Positions 1-9,400 of a DNA stretch of 64,000 nt are shown here, piece after piece. Both the position numbers and the translations under genes were made by a program. The notes below the pieces were generated by a model. The model had not been told where the DNA came from. It did no database searches and was given only the letters and a program-made list of their open reading frames with translations. Every line of letters starts with the position of its first letter. Position 1 is the stretch's first letter. This DNA comes from Bacteroidales bacterium (lineage in GTDB: Bacteria > Bacteroidota > Bacteroidia > Bacteroidales > FEN-979), in assembly GCA_023231065.1 (NCBI GenBank), contig JALNWE010000004.1, forward strand, positions 20,973 through 84,972. The letters are read 5' to 3'.

Positions 1-1904
1 CAGGCTGCGCCACTGAATTGCTCCAGGCCATAAGGCGTCAGAAAATGGGTAAGGGCATTCATGCCATACCATGGCAGGATCTCCTGAATGGCAGCGATAT
101 CTTCCTGATCCCCCTTTAATGATAGGTTTAAACACAAGTCCTGCCACGAAGATTGGGCGTCATGGCAATCAGAAAACCACTGGTCGCCGGTCCTGTTGAT
201 ACACTTATCCGGGCTGTATTCCCTGCATACCTCACCCACGAAACTCATGAAGAAACCCGTTGTTTCGCGGACATCGATCACAAATAAGGAATTTCCATGG
301 TTTTTTTCATCATCGAACAGTACTTCGGCCCTGCTATTTTGATTATCAAATCCATCAGCAAAGATTTTAAATTGTGCGTTTGGAAATTTTCCGGCAATCA
401 TACTTTCCGGCCCTGGCCTGGCGATGAACTCACCAGCGCTGTTTCCCTGTATAATCTTCCAGCCGTTCAGTGGATCAAAGTGATGGGTGATCAAAAGACT
501 GACCTTTGGCCCACGAAAAACTTTGAAGTCCATATTGACCCTTGGCGCTGTTTTAGAGGTCCAGGCGCGGACCTGAAAACAATGGTCCCCGGATTTATAA
601 ATCCACCGGCAGTGATTCAGCCCGATCTCAAAAGCTGACGGAACGCCCAACAAAAATCTCCGGCCTTCGGTCTCAACAAAAATTCGTTGCCCGGTTTCGG
701 GTTCGAGATTAAAAGAGCTGTTACAAATGGATAGAAAAACATTGAAATTGGTGTTCCCCTGTGAAAGATGCGAATTGAAAACCCCGAAGGCATAGGCCGT
801 TGTCGCGACGGTGTTTTCATCGGGCACATATCCTGATTTTGCCTGCATGATATGGCCATGGGGACGGTCAGCCAAAACCTCTTTTGCGCGCAGCATCACA
901 TGGTTATTATCCTGGCAAAAAAAGGATAGCAATTGCCCGTTTTCCGATTCATCGTGACGCCGTTTGCTACCGAAAAATTGTTCAAGCTCCTGTTCATTCA
1001 GGTCGTCAACCGGTAAAAAACAAGAGGTATTGAAGAAATTCCTCACCGGAGCCTGGAATTTTTGCGTATCCCGGAAGGCGCTCTTGTCAGATTGAGGTGA
1101 CAATCCATCCCTGAATTCTGACATCAAGCCGGATAACCGTTTCAGATCATTTCCTGATGTTGCCTGGGAGTGATCCTGTAAATAGGTCGCTGTAAAAATA
1201 CTTTGGCGATGTTCCCCGTGCAACAATGTAAATGGTGTTTCCTGCAAAGCAAGCACAGAAGATTCCCCTGCATATTCGCCTCCCAGCTTACTGTCAAGCA
1301 AACTTTCCGGGATCCCGGTTTCCCTGTATGTTTTACCATAAAACTGCATACCATCGACACTTCCGGCTATGGCGTTATTCCTGCATGCTAACATTATCCA
1401 GGGATTACCAACCGGTCCTTTCATGTTCTGACGGCAGCATATAACAGAGCCATAATTGGGATCTTCCAGGATTCGCCGTTCAATATATTGACTTACATAA
1501 TATTCATTGATCAACCCATCCGTAATCGGTTTCAGACCGACATCCTGGACATAGATCAAGTCAAGGTCAACCTGGTCATCTGTCGGATTGGAAACATCAA
1601 CTGACCATTGCCAGCTCAGGCTTTTTTTTGAAAGCTGTAACGCACAGGTATAATGAAGACCAGCCCAACATCCTTTCGCCACGAAAATATTGCCGGTCAC
1701 CATGAATTGGCTGTTACTTTCCGGTCCCAAAAGGGCCTTATGCCCCAAGGGTTCTGTTCTTCTTCGTAAATAAAGGTTCGCTCCTGATTTTGAAAAGGGT
1801 GTTGCTGCTTTAAGGCTTATCCTGATGGGACCGGCCTCAATGCTCTTTACGGAACCATTTTCCAGAAAATCAATGGAGAGGCCAAGGGGATTTTTAATTT
1901 TCAT
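1..1904 (-). CDS. GH94 phosphorylase, 1,2-beta-oligoglucan phosphorylase-like (3' end cut by window edge)
   Basis: An open frame runs without a stop from an ATG at 1904 to base 1 (634 codons), so the C-terminal part lies outside the window. It has no signal peptide and should be cytoplasmic. Near residue 610 it carries WYGMNALTHFLTPYGLEQF, which I recognise as the start of the (alpha/alpha)6 catalytic domain of GH94 enzymes of the 1,2-beta-oligoglucan phosphorylase type; the preceding 600 residues would be the beta-sandwich domains of that long subfamily. Family enzymes of about 1,100 residues phosphorolyse beta-1,2-glucooligosaccharides to alpha-glucose-1-phosphate. The ATG lies inside the end of the GH35 gene (11-base overlap), so the two are probably translationally coupled. 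The exact substrate is inferred from the motif and the GH144 and GH3 genes upstream; another GH94 specificity is possible. Confidence 0.8.
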   Translation of the reverse strand, partial: MKIKNPLGLSIDFLENGSVKSIEAGPIRISLKAATPFSKSGANLYLRRRTEPLGHKALLGPESNSQFMVTGNIFVAKGCWAGLHYTCALQLSKKSLSWQWSVDVSNPTDDQVDLDLIYVQDVGLKPITDGLINEYYVSQYIERRILEDPNYGSVICCRQNMKGPVGNPWIMLACRNNAIAGSVDGMQFYGKTYRETGIPESLLDSKLGGEYAGESSVLALQETPFTLLHGEHRQSIFTATYLQDHSQATSGNDLKRLSGLMSEFRDGLSPQSDKSAFRDTQKFQAPVRNFFNTSCFLPVDDLNEQELEQFFGSKRRHDESENGQLLSFFCQDNNHVMLRAKEVLADRPHGHIMQAKSGYVPDENTVATTAYAFGVFNSHLSQGNTNFNVFLSICNSSFNLEPETGQRIFVETEGRRFLLGVPSAFEIGLNHCRWIYKSGDHCFQVRAWTSKTAPRVNMDFKVFRGPKVSLLITHHFDPLNGWKIIQGNSAGEFIARPGPESMIAGKFPNAQFKIFADGFDNQNSRAEVLFDDEKNHGNSLFVIDVRETTGFFMSFVGEVCREYSPDKCINRTGDQWFSDCHDAQSSWQDLCLNLSLKGDQEDIAAIQEILPWYGMNALTHFLTPYGLEQFSGAA

Positions 1905-4335
1905 TTCCTGGTTTATATTTCAGGATCATTTTTTCCCTGTGTGCATGACTGTACAGGATTGCAACACGGTTGACGGAACGGGCCATTTTAACCGCAACAC
2001 CGTTTATTGTTGCAGATCCGATCCTGTTCACATTTGCGCCTTCGAAGACGATCTCACCGGCGAGGTCGCGATCCCCATACAGGATGATTTCAACCTGGCC
2101 CGCTTTACATTCCATGCCAAGAATATCCGAAGTAGTGTGCAGTATCTTCAATCCGGGACATACTTCCATACACAGGGGCGTTAATATGGCATACAAGGCA
2201 GGCCATAACAGATCACCCTTTAAAAAGGGGATGGTGATGGTTTCGCCACTTTCGGGATGGGTGTACGACACGTTGCCTTTTTGCTCTTCGTTATAATAAT
2301 TTCCCACGAAAAGCAAACCCTCCTGGTTAACCGTGAAGCGTTCCCTTACGACGATAAAATCATTGTTGGACGATGCCTGCCTGAGTTTTGCCCCTGATCG
2401 CTTCAATATCGTCTCATAGACCGGTTTGTCAGCTTCGGTGTCGAATCCGATCCATGTCCCCAGATGGATCACGGTTCCGTTTCCAAGGGCTTTTAAGAAT
2501 CCACAGGCTGTCCCGTTCAGCGTCCTGGCGATAATTTCTGCGCCGGAAAGGGAACCTTCAGGATAAATGATCAGGGGATTGGAACATTTGATGTCTTTCA
2601 GGTCAAATACATCGACCAAAGGCGAATCTATAATCTCTCTTCCGGAAGGCGCAATTGGCAAACTATCGCGAAGAATTGTGCAAGGTTTTTGAGACATCTC
2701 CCGATCAGGCAGGTATGGAAAAACGACCAATTGACCGCCTGCCCTTGTATAATCCACGAGGGTTTGCTGATCCACCGCGTTCATTTCGTCTGTGCTGAAT
2801 GCCCATACTTGTTTGTAGCGCAGCAGGGTTTCGGCAGATGCTTTGGTCAGATCAATCATATTATAATCTATATTCATGACCTGAAGGGCTTTCAGCAATC
2901 CATCGAAATATGCCGGCCGGCGAATGGCAGAGGGGGTGAACAGGAGTTCACATTCAGCGCCAACCGGTCTTTCAAGTTCTGTAGCGTAATAAGGAGGATA
3001 AAACAGCACACCTACTTCTGCTTTACGTTTCGCGTTGACGATAAGGCTTTCGGAGGTTCTGATGATGTTGCTCATCCGTTCTACCAAAGGGTATAAACTG
3101 GTGTGCCTACCTTCGGCGGTGAGTGGGCTGAACCAGTAAAAAGTTTCTCCCGAATAGCCTTTATGTTTTGGGTTACGGCCCTGAGAGAACATATAATAAT
3201 TCCAGCCCGACAGGCCATTGGCGATGCTTGCTTTATAGAAAAGTTCCATTTCCCGTGGATTGGTCACGACATTATATTCACGGGAGCCGCTCTGGAACTC
3301 GGCTGCAAACATTGGTTTATTTCCCTGCATGGCATGGGTTACATCATTGATGATACGGTCGTCGTGCAAATTGCGGTATGAAAAGAATTCGGGGATATGG
3401 TCCACACCAAAAATGATCCCGCTTTTATCCCCGAAAAGCTCATCGTACATCGTGATATTGACCGGGAATTCATACCCATTCCCATAGATCCATCCGGGGA
3501 GGTTGTGATATAAAGGAACGCCGACTCCCCTATCCCTGGCCATTTCGACCAGCATTTTCAGGTAATCCGCATAATACCTTCTCCAGAAACAGTGCCATTC
3601 GTAATCACGGCCCCGATCGCCTTTTGACGCGTAAGGAAGCTTCCCGTCCGGTGGAAGGCCTATCTGCCCAAAATCATGATATTCAGTTCCCCATAATGTG
3701 TTTACCTGATCAACCGAAGAAAATTTATCGGAAAGGTATGAGAGGAAGCGATCCTTTACGGCATTCCCGAAGTCTGCCTGTTTGGCTAACCATGAAAAAA
3801 CGCCTATTTCGTTACAGATCTGCATCATGATGATGGCCCCCCCTTTTGAGATCTCCCTTTCATGGATGAAAGGCATGATCTGATCGTACCAGAGCGTCAC
3901 TTTTTCCAGGTAGTTCGTGTTGAACAGGCTCACTCCGTCGCTTTGGACGATTTCCCCTTTACGGTTACGCATCTTGACCTCATCCCGATATCGGGCCATG
4001 AACCAATCGGGCAATCCGGCCCCGCGGTACTCTGCCAGGATAAATGGTCCCGGTTTAACGATGCAATTCAAGCCATGGGCCTGACATCGCCGGAGCCATC
4101 CTTTCACGTCGCATTCCGGGCAAGAGGATCCGTCCAGGTCAAAGACAGACTCCTGTTGCTCGTGCCATGCCCATGGGATATAAGTACTGACGGTGGTCAA
4201 CCCGGCATCTCTTGCAGCAGTCAGGTGCTTGTCCCACAGATCGCGTTTGATCCTGAAATAGTGGATCTCTCCTGAATTGAGAAATACCTTTTTTTCGTTC
4301 AGATAAAAACTGTCTTCTTTAATGCTAAATGTCAT
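1894..4335 (-). CDS. GH35 family enzyme, cytoplasmic; beta-galactosidase or beta-1,2-glucosyltransferase
   Basis: An 813-residue protein with a GH35-type TIM barrel from the N-terminus (NSGEIHYFRIKRDLWD, then TVSTYIPWAWHE). The likely acid/base is Glu176 in QICNEIG and the likely nucleophile Glu346 in FAAEFQSG. There is no signal peptide, unlike most exported Bacteroidota GH35 enzymes, so it should act in the cytoplasm. It sits 18 bases after the symporter gene and overlaps the GH94 start by 11 bases. GH35 is mainly a beta-galactosidase family, but a GH35 beta-1,2-glucosyltransferase from Ignavibacterium is known. In a locus otherwise built for beta-1,2-glucan, I infer that this protein hydrolyses or rearranges imported sophoro-oligosaccharides. 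Family call is firm, substrate is not. Confidence 0.82.
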   Translation of the reverse strand: MTFSIKEDSFYLNEKKVFLNSGEIHYFRIKRDLWDKHLTAARDAGLTTVSTYIPWAWHEQQESVFDLDGSSCPECDVKGWLRRCQAHGLNCIVKPGPFILAEYRGAGLPDWFMARYRDEVKMRNRKGEIVQSDGVSLFNTNYLEKVTLWYDQIMPFIHEREISKGGAIIMMQICNEIGVFSWLAKQADFGNAVKDRFLSYLSDKFSSVDQVNTLWGTEYHDFGQIGLPPDGKLPYASKGDRGRDYEWHCFWRRYYADYLKMLVEMARDRGVGVPLYHNLPGWIYGNGYEFPVNITMYDELFGDKSGIIFGVDHIPEFFSYRNLHDDRIINDVTHAMQGNKPMFAAEFQSGSREYNVVTNPREMELFYKASIANGLSGWNYYMFSQGRNPKHKGYSGETFYWFSPLTAEGRHTSLYPLVERMSNIIRTSESLIVNAKRKAEVGVLFYPPYYATELERPVGAECELLFTPSAIRRPAYFDGLLKALQVMNIDYNMIDLTKASAETLLRYKQVWAFSTDEMNAVDQQTLVDYTRAGGQLVVFPYLPDREMSQKPCTILRDSLPIAPSGREIIDSPLVDVFDLKDIKCSNPLIIYPEGSLSGAEIIARTLNGTACGFLKALGNGTVIHLGTWIGFDTEADKPVYETILKRSGAKLRQASSNNDFIVVRERFTVNQEGLLFVGNYYNEEQKGNVSYTHPESGETITIPFLKGDLLWPALYAILTPLCMEVCPGLKILHTTSDILGMECKAGQVEIILYGDRDLAGEIVFEGANVNRIGSATINGVAVKMARSVNRVAILYSHAHREKMILKYKPGNEN

Positions 4336-4353
4336 CCCGCTGGTTTTTCATGG

Positions 4354-6438
4354 CTACAATTGCTGGTCCCCCGACAGGTTGGTTTGATTAGAACGTTCTG
4401 CATTCCTTTGCTTGAGGAGCTCTTTAATTTCACGGGAACGTTTTTCTGTCAGGGTATAACGGAGAATGAAGAAAATAGAAAAAATGCTTAATAAGAGTGG
4501 CAGGCCGATCTCAACAACGCGCATCATTAAAAGCGTATAAGGAGTCTGTTTGGTAAGTGGGACGATTTCGTTTTCAATGGCGCCCAGCTCTTTATCAAGT
4601 ATGGTCATGGGCGAGCTGGCGTCCATAACAACCAGCCGGTTGTCAACGAATGAGATATCCTGCAGGAGCCCTTGATAATGAGTTTTGCTGTTTTTGGTTT
4701 CTAGGGATTTTGATTTCAGGTGCGACATCAGTTCAAATGTAACTATTTTTGCCTTTTCAAATTTGGCGCGAAGCGTTAAGGGAATTACATTCCGTATCAA
4801 AGAATCGGTCCGGACGGGCCCGGCCTGGATTGTTTTTCCCAGATGCAACTTAGCCTGTTCCAACAGGATCACCGTGGACTTAGTGGATGTCAGCGCGTTG
4901 AGTAGCATATTTTTGCGTTGGCCTTGATAGGCGGGAAGGTTCTGGTTGGTCTCTTCTTGTTTTTTTTGAATTTCCTTTTCCAGGTAAGCCTGATATTCTT
5001 TTGCTTCTTCGAGCGCTTCGGAACATTGTGCCCGGGTGTTCCCGATCCATTCCCTATTGGCGTTGGTCAGTCCTTTGTAACCTTCCCAATACTGGACCTT
5101 GCTGCGTATTGCCCGGATGCTTCCCTGCAAACCATCCACTTTTGTAACCTGGTTTTCGTCGAACATGGTCAACACGATGAGGATGCCGGCAACAAAACTA
5201 GCTAATGCGGTCCCCATCTTAATGAACCACCAGAAAATCGAATAAAAGCTACCTTCAGAGCGATAACCGGTCCTTAATTCTTCTTCATCACAGATGTCGC
5301 CAACCATAGATGAGCCCAGCGTAAAGAAAAACAACATACCGGTTGAGAGCAGGACCGTTGGAATAATGATCAGGTATGGATAGTTTGGGTTGTAGCAGAC
5401 AATCTTGGAGAGTTGTGCCAGGCACATAAGCAAAATAGCGACAGTAAGGGTATTCCGTTTACCGATTTTAGGGCTGATCCAGTTCAGGGGGAAAACAGCA
5501 AGCAAACCGGTAATGGCCCAAACGGTCCCATTGATGCCCAACAAGGTGGCGCCTGCCACTTTATCACCGCCAAAAACATAAAAAATCGGGATGTACGATC
5601 CTAAAAGCTGGACAAAGTTAAAACCCATGGCCAGGGTGAAGATAGTGAGCGTCAGCATAATAAAGTTCTTGTTCCTGATCGTGGCGTTCATATCTTTCCA
5701 GAAGGGGGTCTTTTCATGCTTAACAGCTTTGACGAACCCAGGCTCGCGTAATGTAAAAGTCCACCATAAAGTAAGCGGGACCAGGATAGCGGCAATCAGT
5801 ATGGATACATATCGCATCCCATCGGCTTCATTTCCTCCGGGGCCTTTGAATACTTCCATGCTGGCTAACGCGAAAAGCCAGGGTGTGCTCATAGCGAAGA
5901 GATTGCCAATAAAACTCTTGGCGCTGAAGAGACGGGTACGTTCATGATAATCCGTGGTCATCTCCATACCCAGGGCGCCATGAGGAATTTCAAAAATATT
6001 GACGGAAGTGAAAAAAAGCAAAAGGGCAAAAAGAATATAACAAAGCTGAAATGCATGGAATCCCGATTCTGTCGGGAACCAGGTACGCACCATATCCCCT
6101 TTGGGGATCCACCACATGACAACGAAAAACACGGCTACGAGCAGTCCTCCAATCAGGAGGAAAGGGCGACGGCGTCCCCACCGGGTCCGGGTATTATCTG
6201 AGAGATGGCCGATAATCGGATCAGAGAGCGCATCCCATAAACGCGGGATGATCAAAATGAACCCGAGCCAGAAAGCGCTGAGCCCCAGACTTATATTTCC
6301 CATCAACCCAACGAGTATCCCGGCTATGTTGAAAAGGGCAATGGGAATGATGCCCCCGGCGCCATAAGCTGCCAATTGTGAAAAGGGAATGTGATCTTCA
6401 GGTTTGGTAGTGTGTTCCTGTTTTTTTTCTTCTTTCAT
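4354..6438 (-). CDS. GPH-family (MFS_2) sugar:cation symporter with a large insert before the last TM
   Basis: A 694-residue inner membrane transporter, much longer than the usual 450-500. Residues 20-420 carry the MelB/GPH pattern, including RLWDALSDPIIGHLSD and RTRWGRRRPF in the first cytoplasmic loop and about eleven hydrophobic segments. Then comes a hydrophilic stretch of about 210 residues (roughly 425-635), Lys/Glu/Gln-rich and probably helical, followed by one more membrane segment (about 636-660) and a charged tail. With the usual topology the insert is periplasmic, between TM11 and TM12. It lies between the periplasmic 1501-residue fusion enzyme and the cytoplasmic GH35/GH94 pair, so it most likely imports the oligosaccharides they share. 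The role of the insert is unknown. Confidence 0.85.
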   Translation of the reverse strand: MKEEKKQEHTTKPEDHIPFSQLAAYGAGGIIPIALFNIAGILVGLMGNISLGLSAFWLGFILIIPRLWDALSDPIIGHLSDNTRTRWGRRRPFLLIGGLLVAVFFVVMWWIPKGDMVRTWFPTESGFHAFQLCYILFALLLFFTSVNIFEIPHGALGMEMTTDYHERTRLFSAKSFIGNLFAMSTPWLFALASMEVFKGPGGNEADGMRYVSILIAAILVPLTLWWTFTLREPGFVKAVKHEKTPFWKDMNATIRNKNFIMLTLTIFTLAMGFNFVQLLGSYIPIFYVFGGDKVAGATLLGINGTVWAITGLLAVFPLNWISPKIGKRNTLTVAILLMCLAQLSKIVCYNPNYPYLIIIPTVLLSTGMLFFFTLGSSMVGDICDEEELRTGYRSEGSFYSIFWWFIKMGTALASFVAGILIVLTMFDENQVTKVDGLQGSIRAIRSKVQYWEGYKGLTNANREWIGNTRAQCSEALEEAKEYQAYLEKEIQKKQEETNQNLPAYQGQRKNMLLNALTSTKSTVILLEQAKLHLGKTIQAGPVRTDSLIRNVIPLTLRAKFEKAKIVTFELMSHLKSKSLETKNSKTHYQGLLQDISFVDNRLVVMDASSPMTILDKELGAIENEIVPLTKQTPYTLLMMRVVEIGLPLLLSIFSIFFILRYTLTEKRSREIKELLKQRNAERSNQTNLSGDQQL

Positions 6439-6493
6439 ATAGTTATCTGTCGTTTTTTTCGTTGATGAGTTGTCGGGCGGCGCTGAAATCCTG

Positions 6494-9400
6494 TCAATAG
6501 TAAATTATTATTTCGGCGGGACAGGTGTTGACTGATATTTCCTTTTCTGTGAAATCCTTTCTCTCTTCCCCGTTAACGGTTACTTTTGAAGGCAGTTTTG
6601 ACCCGTTGAAATTTTTTATTTTAATGCCGTTAGCAGGAAGTTGCAGGTTTCCGGAAATCGAAAAGAGATATTTTTCCTGGTCTTTTTTTATGGCATAGGA
6701 GATCTCTCCGTAATAGGTTGGCAAATTTCCAACGGACATTCCGGTGGGTGAATCAATCCAATCCTGGTACAGCGCTGAAGCAATAACAAGCGATTGATCC
6801 TGTTCATTTTCATAAACGAACAGGGCCCTGATCGCATTGATAAAATCGCTGCCAACCCAGGTATGGGGCATATCTCCGATATAACGCGGAGTGCGGTAAT
6901 CCTTCCAGACAACTTCGGCCCAATGGTTCCACCCCTGCGGGCGCTGATCATGCAGGAAAAAATCAATCAGTTCATGGGCCCTTTCCGGTTGATCCAGCAT
7001 GATAAATGAACCAATCAGCCGGTTTTCGTAAGGTGTATAATTCACCCAGTCAATTTTCCCGTCCCTCCTGTTTTTGAAAAAGTCATAATATTTGTCAAAA
7101 GTATTGTAAACCTGTGGTTTTGGTAAATTATTCAATTCATTACAGGGTGTTAAGGCGACCGTTGTGGAGGTGGCATCGAAATCACCCAGTTCAACACAAC
7201 CGGGTATGTAATCAATATCCCTGTTTTTCATGGCGAGTTGAAGGGAAGCATATAGGTTTTCCCTGAAGGTATCCCTGACTTTTTTAATCCTCTCATACGC
7301 TTCCTGTTCGCCTAAAATTTCCTGGATCTCAGCCGCGTCTTTCAAACCCTTCATGGTGAAAAAATCATCCCAGTACGAGTGCATGGGTTTTGCCGAATAC
7401 CCTTCATGACTGATGGATTCAGTGACCAATCCATAATAGGCGCGCATGCTGTCGTTCCCGTTTTTAAAACGGTCAGACGATCTTTGGGCGATCAGCGATT
7501 CGATGTATTCAACTGCTTTGAGGACATTTTTATTTTTTGACCGGAGAAAAGCAGTGTCCTTGGTGAAGTTGAAATATTCCTTTACCAGGTAGATCATTTC
7601 CCCGTGGCTGTCGTTCTCGGGAACCGGGTCAGGGCCCCTGAAATCGACCACGCAGGGAACTTTCCCGTTTTCAAACTGGTGATCGGTAAACCAGTCAATA
7701 AATTCCTTTACTTCTTTGACGATCCCGGATTTCAACAAGGCAGACGAAGTTAACGCCCCGTCGCGGATCCAGCTCCGTTCATAAGACCGGGAACCGGGTT
7801 GTATGCCGGATTTATCCCTGTTGACCAGGATGTAAACGAGATTGGATTTATAGGTATCGACTATTTTGTTTGCAGATTCTGGTAAATTAAACCGGATATG
7901 CCCGACTTTCTGTCTCCAGAACTCCGTCGATTTATTGCATTGCTCCTGAATAAAATTATAACTAAGATTGCCATTCTTGTCGTCTTTACCATAAAACGGG
8001 ACTACTACAAAGAATTCAGTTTGTTCACCCGGGTTTAAGTGTAACGAATATTTAATTATTCCGTTTGCTAACCCGCTTTGATCAACAACGGATTTATTCT
8101 GAGGGAGACATCCTTTACGGAGCAAATCAACAATATTGCCTTCCTCAAACATGCTTGCTCCGAATGCATCATATTTTTTTTGAGAAAGGATGACTTTATC
8201 ATCATCGACCAGGATCCTGCCATCCCCTTCCCTGATTGAATTTATCTTCCCTGCGCCACCAGTCAGGTTTAGAAACTGGTAGTATGGATTCACCTGAAAG
8301 GGACGGACCAGCAAATAAAATTCAAAATCTTTTGGTTCGCCTGAAAGATTGTTAAATGAATAACGGATATTAAGGACCGAATTTTTATTAGCCTCACCGG
8401 AAGCTATAATTCCGGTTGTGAATTTCAGATCCTTGCAACGCCAGGCAACAGAAGGTATAAAAGTAAATTCCTTTGGATTTTTTGAATCCATCAATTGAGA
8501 GGACCTGACATTGCTCCAGTTATACAGTGAATCCTTGATTTTTATCATTGGTTCGATCGAAAACCGCGCTTTATCCACTTCCACCATCCCATCTTCATTG
8601 ATCAGCGCTTCCCTAACATCATTGTTAACACCGGTTATCGTCCAATAGGAAGCCTGTCCCAGGAAATATCTTGGATAATTTCCTACCGGGGAATTTTTAG
8701 CCGCGTAAATCAGGAAATCATTCTGTGTTAAGGAATTTTCAATATCCGGAAATTTCACTTCACAAATGCCAAACCCCTTACCGGAGCTGCTTTTAATAAA
8801 GTTCAGCTTGACGAATTCCGCTTCGGCTTCGGGGAGCCTGATAAAACTGACCTCATTCCCGTTGGATTGAATGGAGCAGGGTTTTTCCCATTTTTTACCG
8901 TCTTCTGATATAAGAACATCAAAATCTTTTGCGGCATGGTCTTTCAGCCAGCCGATCTGTACGCCGCCAAATTCCCTTTTGGCCTTAAAGTCAATAATAA
9001 TTTCCTGATTGTCAGTACCATCGCTTTGCCAGGATGTTCCATCTAAACCATCCATGATAAAGTCAGGCGAATGGCCCTTGATATAGGAGGATGCTTTAAC
9101 AGATGGCGATGGATAGGATTTTGTTTCAGGAGGAAGTTTTTCAAATTTCAGGTCATCAATCCAGATCGTTCCTTTGCCCCCAACAAAGGAGGCAATGGTA
9201 AATTCGATCCGGTCAACTCTTTTGAAGCTTTGATCAGTTGTTGGTCCCCATGCAAAGTGGATATGTCTTTTTTTAATCCGGATCTTTTTCCATTCGCGGG
9301 GGAAGTCATAATTGCGGTTATTGACCCACCAGACATTGTTCCCGGCGCTGTCAATGAATTTTATTTCAAAATTGTTCGCGGGGGAATCAGCCTTCAAGTA

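Noticed and set aside
1..1904. A gene-free stretch
   Set aside because: A frame open from 1904 to the edge reads as a GH94 enzyme; it merely lacks its stop codon in the window.
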